From: Penicillium oxalicum
Taxonomy: Eukaryota > Ascomycota > Eurotiomycetes > Eurotiales > Aspergillaceae
Assembly (NCBI RefSeq): GCF_001723175.1
Contig: NC_064652.1
Coordinates: forward strand, 806,001 to 870,000
DNA: 64,000 nt
Direction: 5' to 3'
In this document: piece by piece, positions 46,572 through 57,232 of the stretch
How positions within the stretch are numbered: position 1 is the first letter of the stretch
How the letters are laid out: every line of letters begins with the position of its first letter
The notes under the pieces: generated by a model
Databases searched by the model: none
Told to the model about the DNA's origin: nothing
Seen by the model: only the letters and a program-made list of their open reading frames with translations
Translations under genes and position numbers: made by a program

Positions 46572-46982
46572 CTTAAGCCTTCGCTTAGTTTAATAGGGGT
46601 TTTCACTAGCAGAGATGCGAACCGATCGATCGCTAATCGAAAGGCTAAAATCAAGGCAAAGGAGAAGAGGGATCTTCTTAAAAAACTAGAGAAAAATCAT
46701 GGAATCATGGGTATCGAGGCAGATGAATCAACCCCTTCGAAGCCCCCTTCCAAGAAGCCGCGGGGTAAGAAACAGGCAGAAGAGACGGAAAAATGCGATC
46801 TTTATGGCCTAGATGATATATTGGCGAATCTACCGGATGAGGAGCTTTTCAAAATCCGCCGATTTTTGAGATGTATACGTATTATTAATTCAGGGAGGGC
46901 TTCTGAATCCATTGAAATTTTGGTGAATCGACGTGGCCCACCCACACCGGAGGTATGGGTGGGTCGCAGTATGCTTACGTAG
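46572..46982 (+). CDS. Orphan charged ORF, possible mobile-element remnant
   Basis: The frame is open from a TAG at 46569-46571 to 46982; the first ATG is at 46707 (91 codons). Upstream of that ATG the frame reads a highly basic stretch (NRKAKIKAKEKRDLLKKLE), so the true start may be an exon further left or lost. The ATG part has a Lys/Pro-rich patch (SKPPSKKPRGKKQAEE) and then an acidic helical segment (DDILANLPDEELFKIRRFL). I do not recognise the family. Base composition and the neighbouring palindromes differ from the surrounding housekeeping genes. It could be a short host gene or a relic of a transposon protein. Confidence 0.3.
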   Translation, partial: LKPSLSLIGVFTSRDANRSIANRKAKIKAKEKRDLLKKLEKNHGIMGIEADESTPSKPPSKKPRGKKQAEETEKCDLYGLDDILANLPDEELFKIRRFLRCIRIINSGRASESIEILVNRRGPPTPEVWVGRSMLT

Positions 46983-47660
46983 GCCACTGATACAGTCACT
47001 GCAGTACTTTGTTAAGATTCTCCTTTCCCCTCCAGGCTTAAAGTTCAGCGAATCAGAATAGAAGCGAATGCAACCAAATCCCTGATATGTTAGCAGTTTC
47101 CCCAGTGCAACAGGTAGCCGTCGCGCCATACGAACATGTCGCGCGTCCTAACTTTCACAAGATTGCCCTTTTTTTCTCGTCACCTTCCCCATAAATTGCT
47201 AGACAAGGGCTACCTACATAGTAATTCATACTTCCTGACGATTCCGTTGGTCGAGCCACTGTATCCACTATTCTGTGCGACGAAACGTCTATACCAGAGC
47301 ATCAGGTGCCTGTGAGAACATCGACATTCGGACCCCATGCTTCTATCCGACATAGATTTGGTCATCGTTGCTGTCTCGGACAAATAATTTCCCCGATCGG
47401 TCCTGCTCCACCTGCCAACTTAACATCTTCCCCTCCAATTCTGTTGATGTCTCTTGTTCGACTCTTGTGTCTCGAGCTACTCATTGAAACGGGATCTTGT
47501 CTTACTTCAACTCTCGGCTTGATTAAAAGTCCTTGAAAGTTCGGGGGTAACCATCAACTACGGTATTATGGCAGCAGTTCGAAAGTCAACCGAATCGACA
47601 TATGTTTTTCTCGACATCAAGGACAACACACTGGACTGTATTGACAATACTTAAGTTTTG
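46983..47660. other. Intergenic, 0.7 kb
   Basis: No supported gene; ORF 47306-47536 has no domain. The F-box coding frame begins to be open near 47655. Confidence 0.4.
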
Positions 47661-48562
47661 GAAAACCAATCCGAATTCTGTACCCCCCCTACGGGCTTGG
47701 AGCTCTGGATAGGTTCCTACTTGAAATCATCCACCTGGCACTCATCCGGCTTGACATCCAGTCCTTGGTTGATTTTCGACGCGTTAACACAAGAGCGAGA
47801 CTGGTAACGGACTCAATCCCGCAGTACAGACGTATACTTGCTCATACACCTGCATCAATTCGCGGGAGCCTCAACATATACACTGCGCGGTTCTTTTCAT
47901 GCCTGGACCTGTATGAGAAGCTATCTACTGCTGAGTGTGACAGCTGTGGCGACTTCGGCGGATGCTTGTACTTGGTCACCTGTCGTCGTGTTTGTTTTCT
48001 ATGTTTCACCGGGCAAACCGACTATCTTCCTCTCTCACGGAGAGATGCAATGCGCAAATTTGGTCTCGGCCCTGAACACCTAGCAAGTCTACCTTGTATG
48101 AAAAGCTTCCCTGGCCGCTATTCGCCTCGGGGAATCAAATGCCGGCGACGAGAGACTTTATTCGATTATTCTGCGGCACGACAAACTGGAATCGCCGTCC
48201 ATGGGACCATCAGCTCTATGGAAGAAGACGTTTCGGAAATCGCATCCAAGAGGCTAGATGCCTACAATACGAAGTTGTCTCTTTGCGGAACAAATGGAAC
48301 GCACTTGCGGCCACCCAGGTCTGAAGATCTCTTTGATGGGCGCAGCTCTAATCCTAAGCGCTTCATGGGCATCATTCGTGCTCCATTCTTCAGTGCTCAA
48401 ACAATATTCCCGGAATGGGGTTTCCATTGTGTCGCTTGCAAAGCTCACCATTATTGTCGACCACTTCATTGGCGTCGAAAGTATACGATGGATAGTTTCC
48501 AAGATCATTTTAGAGAATGTGGAGAAATAATAGAGGGGAAACACATTCCGCCAGTGAGTTGA
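47660..48562 (+). pseudogene. F-box-type protein lacking a visible start codon
   Basis: An open frame from a TGA near 47650 to the stop at 48562 reads as the common fungal F-box family. LGALDRFLLEIIHLALIRLD and LVDFRRVNTRAR form the F-box helices. GCLYLVTCRRVCFLCF is a typical Cys-rich zinc-ribbon-like segment (CDSCGDFGGC just before it). SLPCMKSFPGRYSP and a C-terminal CVACKAHHYCRPLHW ... FRECG complete the family pattern. No ATG precedes the F-box in frame; the first in-frame ATG is near 48051, after the F-box. Either a short 5' exon exists that I could not place, or the gene has lost its start. Intact members act as substrate receptors of SCF ubiquitin ligases. The nearby kinase-like pseudogene makes decay plausible. 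Confidence 0.55.
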
Positions 48563-48670
48563 GAGAAAGCTACAAAAGTTCAAAGCATGCCACGTTTCCA
48601 ATGAGAGAGTAAATGATAGCTACTACAAGAGGAGAAATCACCTAGAACCTCCCTTCTATTCAACGACCTG

Positions 48671-48855
48671 CTATCTGCGCATTTCGTCCTTGCCGGGCTT
48701 CGCCATATGCCGTGCACACATATGGACGGAGGGATCCAATGCCTCCCATTTCACTGGAGAACATTTGACATTCGGGCCTTGACGTTCCTCACATTGTTTG
48801 AATTCTTCATTCTTCCTACAACCACATGTGTACATCCGATAAAATTGGGTACACA
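48671..48855 (-). CDS. Small cysteine-rich fungal protein, C-terminal exon
   Basis: About 60 codons ending at 48671: CTQFYRMYTCGCRK, then EFKQCEERQGPNVKCSP and SVHMCARHMAKPGKDEM. Six cysteines and a terminal C-x2-H are regularly spaced, as in small conserved fungal proteins whose function is unknown. The segment has no ATG of its own. It is preceded by a plausible 3' splice site (branch GCTAAC, then TTCAAG near 48857). An upstream donor GTAAGT near 48917 suggests at least one exon in 48918-49125, where the frame reads HQNKSHSPDAER. I could not fix the start codon. No signal peptide seen in the readable part. Confidence 0.45.
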
Positions 48856-49436
48856 CCTTGAACGACTAGGTCTCGGTTAGCAAAGCACAGAAATCTATCC
48901 AGATGGTGTTAACTTACTCTTTCGGCGTCTGGGCTGTGAGATTTGTTTTGATGTCCTGGTTTTTCCCGGCTTAAGTCGAGAGTAATCAGCAAAATATCTT
49001 CGTAGAAGCAATATCATAATCGAGTCGTAGGAACTCACCCCCGAGTATGCGTAGTAAATGTCTGAATACAGTTGCAGGTTGAGTATCGAAGGTGAAAAAG
49101 TTGCATTTATATGCTTTCCATTCACAAACCGTAAGCTCTAACGCCTGGACTGGAAAAAGACGGCGCTTCCAGCTCCTAACAGTCGTCTAGGAATATAGGT
49201 GCTGATCAAACGACGTGGGTTTGGCGTATCGCTCACTAGAGCCTTAAAGCCGTGACAGCCAATCCAAGCATTCCTAGACGCGCTGATTCTGTGACGAATC
49301 CGACCACACCTCTTCAGCGCTGTCTCGTTTCAGCTCTGAACTTTGCGAACCAATAATACATCGATCTTAGGAGATCAGCAGAGCGCCTTGCTTAGCCAGT
49401 GACTCAGTATCATCAAAACTATAAAGAGCACAAAGG

Positions 49437-50288
49437 ATGCCGGATTGGAACGCGGCCTACCTTCCTCGGGAAACTTTTCTCCTGATTCAGATCTCTATCC
49501 TCAAAATGATAACCGGCCAAAAATCGAATTACTCCAAGCCGAGGTTGACGAAAACGACCAAAGCTTTTTCCGTCTTCTGGTCAACGGCCTGTCTATTAAA
49601 TACATCACTGTGGAACCTGGCATTTAAAGTGCCGAAGACATGTGTTTTGGTCCTTCCCTAGTCTCCCTCCTGCCAAAATTTCCCACTGGAGACTGGAACG
49701 ATGGACTAGTGGCCAAGGACACAAAGGACGGACGACCGCATTTTGCGTACGTCAACCTAACCCGATTTCCTGGCGTTCAGAACACCTGGCATGGAACCTA
49801 CGTTGACTACTTGAAACTTTGCAATTGGGCGAAAGTTACGAACGGGTGTTTATGAGGCCAAATGTCCATTGTTCAACGATATTGTCGTCGCCAAATTCGC
49901 TCGTTTCCCCTGGGAGATCCGATACATTGAGAATGAAACCACAGCATATCAATGGATATCAGGCCATAATATCGGGCCCCAATTCCTTGGCCACTTGACT
50001 GAAGAAGGTCGGGTGATTGGGCTCTTGATGGAACATATCCCCAATGCACGGCACGCTAGTATTCAGGACTTTGAAATCTGCGGACAAGTGTTGTCTCGAT
50101 TGCATGATTTAGGAGTCCGACACGGGGATACAAATCAATCCAATTTCCTCGTCCGTGATTCGAAGGCTACTTTGATCGATTTCGACACAGCTCAGAAATG
50201 TGACGATCGGAACTTGCTTCTGCAAGAGTTTGAAAATTTAACCGTGTGCCTTAAAGATCAGTCGCGCAGAGGAGGTGGAGGTCTTTAA
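49437..50288 (+). pseudogene. Kinase-like (aminoglycoside-phosphotransferase-type fold) pseudogene
   Basis: Three open segments together read as one protein of a fungal kinase-like family: 49445-49624, 49628-49846 in the same frame, and 49849-50288 in the next frame. A TAA at 49625-49627 interrupts the frame between VEPGI and SAEDMCFGP. One extra base near 49846-49849 shifts the frame between KVTNG and VYEAKCPLFND. The last part holds the core signature: VVAKF (Lys), GLLMEHI (hinge), RHGDTNQSNFLV (catalytic loop, Asp) and ATLIDFDTA (metal-binding Asp). No ATG precedes the first segment in its own frame. The catalytic residues are intact, so decay appears recent. No intron with GT/AG borders can remove either lesion without deleting conserved sequence. 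Sequencing error is the main alternative. Confidence 0.7.
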
Positions 50289-52202
50289 ACAAAAAGTATG
50301 CTGTCATAAAATCAGTTATTGTTGGTAGAAAGAAATTCATTTTCTTCGAGACCATGTGATATCACTCTTTCCTAAATTTCTTGCTCTAATACACCTGGAA
50401 AAGAATCCCTACTTCTCTTGGAATTTTCATGCAACTGGTACCACCTCGGAACATCGACGTTGCCTTCCTCTTTAAGTAACTTCATCTGAAGACGGTCTCC
50501 TACAAGCCAGGATAAGGCCGTCCTCGCGTGGTGGTGGGTGGCTTTCGTTTGGACGGGCCGACGATAGAGATTCAATACAATCCATCATCCAGGCGCACGT
50601 TCATGCAAGAGGAGTTTGGTTATGGCGGAAGAAAAATAAGAGGACGTATGGCCTTGAGAGGCTTTCCGTAAGGGCCTTTGGAATTTCGCTGTCAACGGTG
50701 AACTGAGGTGGCGATTGATGGCATCATTGCCTGGAAGCTCTCCAGCCTGGATCCGAGTGCCGGAATCGGCAGCTTAAGGATGCTGGCCCGCAATAGCGGC
50801 AGCACGCTCCAAGTTATCCGATTCAACACTGGGGGATGGATGCTCACCGCCCATAGGGGATATACAGGTATTATGCAGAATTGATGTCCTCGGAGTCTGA
50901 CAACTCGGACGATTGTAGAATGTCCGGAGTCGAAATATGCTTGGGTAAATATCGGCGGAGGCGGTTCGCCCCAGATCCTCCGGTTCACGTCGGATGGTTT
51001 GAGAGTCGGGTTGTAGACCGCTACCCAAGCAGACCTCCACAAGCCGTCAAGCAAGATGGGAATGCCGCTCGGATTGTGCGAATGAATTTTTCTTTTCGTC
51101 TCTCTAAGGCTTGAATTGTTGGGAGGCGAGGGAACAGTGATCGGAACAGGTCTTGGGTAGCGATAAGTATCGACAGAACCACGCAGAGGCAACGCTTTGA
51201 CTTGGAAAAGTTTCCAGGAGAAAAATCAGTGGTTGGACGTGTGTGCTATAGGCAGCTGGAAGACTGTCTGGAACAGGGTGATCGGGGCAACCGATAACCG
51301 GTGAGAAGGAGACAGGAAAGAGGAACATGGGAAACATAACAGAAAATGAGGGAACAAATTTGGACAATTTTGCCAATTGAGATAAATTGTAGTCTCACTT
51401 GTAGACGGTGATCGGCCGTGAGGCGGAATCTGCCCTGCACCCAGCGCAGAAGATGCCAACCAGCTCCTCTCATCCAAATCATCGCAGCCCGAACGAGAGA
51501 CCACGCCAGTTTCACAACAAGGGCCGGAGATCACCCGGTAGCAATCCTCAACACCTTCACAAGCAAGCCGTATATCCAGACCCACTGTCATCGTCCGGCC
51601 GGTCTTCATGTGCATTGCTGTTTGAGAAGTGAAAATCAAGCGTCTCGCAGCGGAACTTCAGCAACTGAAGCAAGAGTCGCAGGCCATCTTGGGCCTCCAG
51701 GAGGAGCATCAGTTGGAAACTGCTGAAACTGGGGTATTTTCACCATTGGCCGATGTGGCGTCCTTAGTTGCTTTAAATACAAATCTACAGTGGAAGAGGG
51801 ACAGGAAAGACCGACAATGACGGGGACTGCGTGCCAATGCGCTCGACTCGGCACACCCTCTGCGTGATTAATCTTGTCTTAGATAGCACCTTCAATCAAA
51901 CTTCCACTTTTGGCGACATGCGCATGGTGCTTCCTGCTTGCTTTTCCCAAATCCGTTAGTTGCAGCAAGCCGATGCAAAATTCTGAAAACCCACAATCAC
52001 AAAGACAGATTCCTGGAATGGGAAAAGGAACAAAGTTGCGCAGAGTCCACAGTCAGGACTTGAATCACTTCTACCATTTAGAAATTGAACGCACAACGCT
52101 CGCTTTTATTAGCAGATTGGAATTCACCTGCTTTGTCTTCTCAAATCGGGAGATATCTGGCAAGAAAGCAATTTTCCAAGGCCATTTCATGCTTTGATTT
52201 TC
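50289..52202. other. Intergenic, 1.9 kb
   Basis: No supported gene. ORFs of 60-166 codons lie on both strands without domains. The plus-strand stretch 51629-51820 reads a short coiled-coil-like segment (LAAELQQLKQESQAILGL), possibly a relic. Confidence 0.4.
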
Positions 52203-53950
52203 CTAGAGCTTGGAGGCAAATTGTGCTCGACAAGTGCCTAGGCCGGACGGCCCATCGTAGACTTGTTGTTCCAACATTCGTGTATTGATCTGCGTTGAAA
52301 GTGAATTTAGTAGATGGCGATAAATCCAATTTGCCGGGTCTCTCCATGATGTCGGTCTTACATGATGCAGTCCCAATTGCTCAACTCTTTGCACTCCGAG
52401 CAGTCGCATGCAAGTCTTGGTTTCATCCGCCAGAACTGTGGGGGGGGGGGGGGGGTGGTGTTAGAAAGAAGTCAAGGTATCCAAGGTCCCCGCATTGATT
52501 GATATATCAGAGCTTCCAGGCCACTTACTCTGCAATGTCCTCTTCACACCCTCAACCCCCCCAGCGGCCAATCCCCACAGTGGCGGTCGGCCAAGACCGA
52601 CACCCTTGGCACCCAAACATAGAGCCTTGACAACATCTGTGCCTCTTCTGACTCCTCCATCGACCCAAACTTCGACTTTGTCAAAAACCTCGGGACAATA
52701 TTTCCGCATCTCAAACAAAGTGTGTACGGCTGGAGGGGAAGTGTCGAGTGATCGTCCTCCGTGATTTGAGAGAATGATTCCTTTCACCTGCGAGCGGTGC
52801 AAACTAGCTATGTACGCGTCTTCATGAGTCTGAATCCCTTTGAGAACAATCGGGAGATGAGTGCGCTCTTGCAGCCAGGCAAGAGTCTCGGTCCACGTTA
52901 GTGATGGATCCATTCCGGCGAACACCTTCTTTTCCATCTTTTCCTTGGAGCCCTCTGAGGATGACGCTTCGGTGATATCACTGATAACATTGCCAAAGCG
53001 TTGGTCATCCTCGCGTTTACCCATGACGGGCGTGTCGAGCGTCAAGACAAGGAATTTGATAGCCTTGAGTTTGTTCACGCGAGCGATCATTTTCTCACTG
53101 TTCGATCGATCATCTTGGATGTACAGCTGCCATCCGAAAGATTGTTCCGGCGAAGCATCGGCAACAATCTGTTCTGGTGTCATCGATGCACTATTGGAAA
53201 TGACTTGGAGAGCGCCGAGACTCCTGCAGGCTTCGGCGATTCCAGCTTCCCCCGCTGGATTGCCCAGTCGGGCTTGCGCGGCAGGAGAGACGAAAATCGG
53301 CAGGCTCACTTTATTCCCCATCAGCAGGGTCTCTAGGCTGCATTCCGTGCAGTTGATAAAGACCCTCGGGCGTAGAAGAATTGACCTATATGCTTGCGTG
53401 TTCAGACTTTTTGTGATTTTGTCATCGGCAGCCGAGTAGTAGTAGGCCCATGCCTTTTTGCTCAGTTTCTTCGTGGCAAGCTGCTCAATCTCATCCATAT
53501 TGAGAAGGCTGTGCATGGGCGGATCTTGCTCCAGCTGTACAGAGGGATCAACTTGCCGCCTTGCTTCTTCTACAGAAGCGGAATTGATTGATCCTAAGAG
53601 AGCCTGGGGCTTCAGGTTTTCCTCGAGAGTTCCAGGCGGATGAACTGGATCGAATTCTTCCGTCGCATCCTTGCCTGCCCACTTGAGGATCACATTTGCA
53701 CCACCAGGATGAGCCGAGACGAAATCAGTCACCTTGAACAACGATGAGCATCAGTGATCCAATGACGGATAAGCTCTTTGGCGCTATGGAAAAAGGTCAC
53801 CGACATCATAAACCTTTCCGTAAAGGATGACCCAGCAACTACTGCCATTGTTATGTTGAGCCACTGAGTTACTACAACATTAACGCAAAGTCCACACCGA
53901 ATTGCTTTTATGGGGTCAAGACCTTCTTTTGCATCAAATATTGGACTCAT
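52203..53950 (-). CDS. Cytochrome b5 / FMN-dependent 2-hydroxyacid dehydrogenase (flavocytochrome b2-like)
   Basis: Five exons, complement(52203..52289, 52362..52435, 52529..53732, 53805..53863, 53923..53950); 483 aa. The N-terminal cytochrome b5 domain (residues 1-90) has [16 protein letters not shown] and the haem ligand HPGG, then DPVHPPGTL. The FMN alpha-hydroxyacid dehydrogenase barrel follows: [48 protein letters not shown], the catalytic His/Arg in SNHGGRSLD, and [16 protein letters not shown] with GLGRP for FMN phosphate. The C-terminus MRLLGV ... YDGPSGLG is recovered only by splicing across 52436-52528. It oxidises L-lactate or a similar 2-hydroxyacid and passes electrons to haem. 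No mitochondrial presequence precedes the b5 domain. The second donor (GTCGGT) is atypical but needed to keep VYD|VTDF. Confidence 0.88.
52440..52455. repeat. G16 homopolymer (C16 in the intron of the minus-strand gene)
   Basis: A run of 16 G on the plus strand. On the minus strand it is the polypyrimidine tract directly before the acceptor ACAG of the intron at 52436-52528. Confidence 0.9.
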
Positions 53951-54490
53951 CTTGTGAGAATTCCTGAGAGCAAATGCGCAAGCAGGGCAAGATCAATGCT
54001 TTGTTTTTGATTGAAACTCGGAAGTTGCTGCGAACTGGGCCGATATCGGTCGACGAGGGTTCAGCTTCTGTATGCCTTTCTACAAAGGATGCATTGCCCA
54101 CCTAATTGAGTGGTCAGTCTGCAAATTCACGCGCGGCAGATCATGGAAGGAATTTTTCGCACTTGAGCTGAGTGAGATCAGAAGAGGATGGTGATCCCTT
54201 GGACGCTCGGGGCTGGTCGCATCGGCGTATTCCGTCTTGTATGATGCCACCTTGAATGTCCAATCACGAACGATGTTTGCGTGCGGGGTATCGGCCAAGT
54301 CAGACACCGAAGACGCGGCGACCACTTTGGCCGAAGAGTCTTTTCTCTCGTCTACACTAGGGCCGATCTGTCGCAGTAGGGCGCATCGTGCAGAAAGCTG
54401 GATGATCGAAGCTATGCCTGACGGAGTCATCTGGTTCTGCAATCTCACCCGGGTATTCATCGGTAGACATTGACGGTCTCGGTCTCTCGT
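53951..54490. promoter_or_regulatory. Divergent promoter between the FMN dehydrogenase and the Zn2Cys6 factor
   Basis: A 540-nt head-to-head intergenic region. A 126-codon ORF on the minus strand (54080-54460) fills much of it but shows no domain and is not accepted. Confidence 0.5.
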
Positions 54491-56126
54491 ATGACGGAAA
54501 CCCCGATCATGAGAACAACACTGTCCGGCGCAATGAGGAGAAATCTTCGAATAGATTCCTTACCATCTGATCGTCAAATCGCAGAAAAAGGTATAAAAGA
54601 CCGGATGCTTGGCACACACACAGCGGACCCTCATCTAACATTCACATCTAGACTGTCGGCAATGTATCAAGCGCCGGATCAAATGCGACCGCACTCTTCC
54701 ACATTGTCACAAATGTGAGATCCGTCAAATCCCCTGCTCAGGCTTTCCTCGCATTCACCTCAGGTGGAACCAAGGTGTAGCCAGTCGTGGTCATTTCAGA
54801 GGCAAGGTGGTACCTGTGCCCAAGTCCGGCGGCTCTGTAAGTCCAGGACACGATGAAGCAATGATGGCACCGATTTCCCAGGGCGAATCGAATTTGTCAC
54901 TCTCTCCACTGGAAGACGCAAGTATAGTTCAAAGCCATCTTGCTACTTCTCTGAACGCGAATCTGCTCCACCACTTCTTCTCCACGGTCGTATCCCGACT
55001 GACCTGGCTGGATAGTGGACCTGCCAACCCTTGGAGACGCCTGATCCAGCCTCTGGCGTCTAAATCGAGTCGCCTGAAATTATCAATTGCTGGCCTTGCT
55101 GCGGCTCATTTGGCCGCGACAGTGTCTGAAGAAAGCCAGTCCTCCTTTTTCTTGCAAATGAACCATTCTCTGCGCACTGAGACCGTGAAAGATCTCAGCC
55201 ACGGGCTGCGCATCGAGTTGGACCCTTACCAAGCGATTCCAAATACAGATAGATCATCGGAGTCTGAAATACTGGAGATGCTAGCCAGTGCTCTGGTGCT
55301 TTGTTACTCAGAGATGCACATCCCAAGCTCGATGGACTGGGGCTTACATCTGAGAGCATGTCGTGCTATGATTGAGAGATACTATCTACTGTCACGGTCA
55401 AAAAGCCTCGATGACTCATTATCAAACTTCCTGGTCAAAGAGGTTGCTGACTTGGAGACCTTTGGTAATCTGGCCGGGACTTATGATACAAATAGCACGG
55501 CTATAGACAGAAATTTGAAACTGGCACTTCACAGCAATTTGTGGACATTCACGGCATTGATCGATGAAATTTCCACGGCAGAAAGGCTGAATTGTCGCTG
55601 GACAGGTACGACCCACAGTGTGGGCGACCCGGATATGAATGGATGGCACGACAAGCTTGACGCAGCTTATGACCGTGCAACAGAGATGGTCACTTCGCTA
55701 CCTGACTGCGAGGTAGCTCAAGATGTGTTTCGTCTGGTGATTGACTCGCATTATTATGCCACTTTGCTCTACTGCTATCAATGCCTCACTTTGCCTGGGG
55801 AACATGAGCAGCGAAAACAGGAGTTCTGTGATGTACTATGGCACACTATTCAATCTGTCACCGAAAGATCCTCAGCTGCGTTCATCCATGATCTCTTCTT
55901 CCCATTGTTCATCGTCGGCACTCAATGTGTACATGATCCGCAAAGACAGGCATTGGTGGAAGCAGTCTTCCTGCGAACCATGTATGCTACAGGCTTCTGG
56001 TGCAATCAAACTGCGTTGCAAATGCTTCGGTTCTACTGGCAACACTCGGACAAGACAATCGACGAGAACTGGGTTCGATTCGCCCGGCGAAATGCTGCTA
56101 CCATTGGCCCGTTTGTGATTTTTTGA
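54491..56126 (+). CDS. Zn2Cys6 fungal transcription factor
   Basis: Two exons, 54491..54590 and 54652..56126 (61-nt intron); 524 aa. The zinc cluster is complete only after splicing and begins in the codon shared by the junction: CRQCIKRRIKCDRTLPHCHKC, then a sixth Cys in IPCSGF. The linker LRWNQGVASRGHFRGK is characteristic of a large fungal regulator subgroup. The remainder (from about residue 120) is a helical fungal-specific regulatory domain with DWGLHLRACRAMIERYY and ALIDEISTAERLN. Alternative in-frame ATGs exist at 54509 and 54533. It sits divergent from the FMN dehydrogenase and is convergent, 84 nt away, with the dioxygenase, suggesting it is the local regulator. Confidence 0.87.
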
Positions 56127-56210
56127 ACAAGAAAAAAAAGTCCCCTAAGCAATGGCGCCCTCGTTTCATGACTCGGATCAATCATTCGGGAACTAGTTGC
56201 AAAGAGGCGA

Positions 56211-57232
56211 TCACATGTTCACGGTCTCTTCATCTTCCACGCCAAACAGCACCCGCATCGGATCTTGATAATTCATGAATCCAACGCCGGGTTCGCAGAC
56301 TCCGTAACCAAGCAGCCGCTGGGCTTGCGGCTTAAGCTGGCGGGCTCGCTCGAGTGGAACCATCAGAAACTGGTTTTCAGCTGGTCGTAAGGTGGGCTTG
56401 CACAAAAAAATCCCAACCGTCTCGCGGTACTCATCCCTGATATCCAAGAAATAAGTCAGTGATTCGTGCGGAGTTTTCGTGGCGGGCAAGGAGATGCAAG
56501 ATTACGGGGACCCATACCGAGTGATATTGGATCCACCGGCGTGATAAAGATTGCCGAGAAAGATAAAAGCATCTCCCGGTTCAAGTTCCGCTGGAATTGC
56601 TTCCTCGTTCAGCGGACGTCGGTCCGGGCCCCATAGATGAGAGCCAGGAATTGCGATTGTGGCGCCGTTCTCTTTCGTGGTCTTGGTCAACGCGGTCACG
56701 CAGCCTATCATTACTGGCATTTCCCCGTTGGCTGGATGATAGTCACTGCGGTGGGTCAATCAAGTGATGAATCGGTCCCAGAAGAGTGATCAACTTACTT
56801 GTCGTCTCGATGCAGCACCTGCTGCTTACCACCTGGGTTGACCCGAAAGCCAACGGTTGACGAGATAATCGGCTTCCCACTCACGGTCACTTGGTGGTCC
56901 TCCCTCCAGAAAGTAAAGGTGGAGGAAACCAGTGCATTGGCCACATTGATATAGAAAGGATTGCATGCAAGCTCCACGCAGGCATCGGAGATACCTAACA
57001 GGCCCGATGCCCGCTGCGTCGTCTCAGGAAAAAACCCATACTTATCAGGAATGTCTTTATCAAAGTGAGGCTTCAGATCGACTTGGATTTGTTTGGCCAA
57101 CTCGCGCGAGATGAGATTCTGGATGATCACTCCTCCATCACGTTGAATACATGCGATGGCCTTTTCCGGTGTGGTCGAAGCATCGCTCGTGTCCAGGCGG
57201 ACAAACTGGCCTTGGTCACAAAGAATGGCCAT
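56211..57232 (-). CDS. Phytanoyl-CoA dioxygenase (PhyH) family Fe(II)/2-oxoglutarate oxygenase
   Basis: Three exons, complement(56211..56436, 56518..56745, 56799..57232); 295 aa from the ATG at 57232. The Fe(II) facial triad can be read: HRD (His and Asp) at the end of exon 1 in QVLHRDDN, and the distal His in NLYHAGGSN. A conserved Arg for 2-oxoglutarate lies just after, formed across the exon 2/3 junction (NITRDEYRE). Other family features are IQRDGGVIIQNLIS near the N-terminus, TIAIPGSHLWGPDR and LEPGDAFIFLGN. Size fits fungal PhyH proteins that hydroxylate or desaturate natural products or small acids. No peroxisomal targeting signal is seen (C-terminus ETVNM). With a regulator, a permease and an FMN dehydrogenase around it, a small-molecule pathway is likely; the substrate is unknown. 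Confidence 0.87.

Noticed and set aside
54080..54460. 126-codon ORF on the minus strand between the FMN dehydrogenase and the regulator
   Set aside because: Lies in a divergent promoter, no family features, and leaves no room for promoters of both flanking genes.
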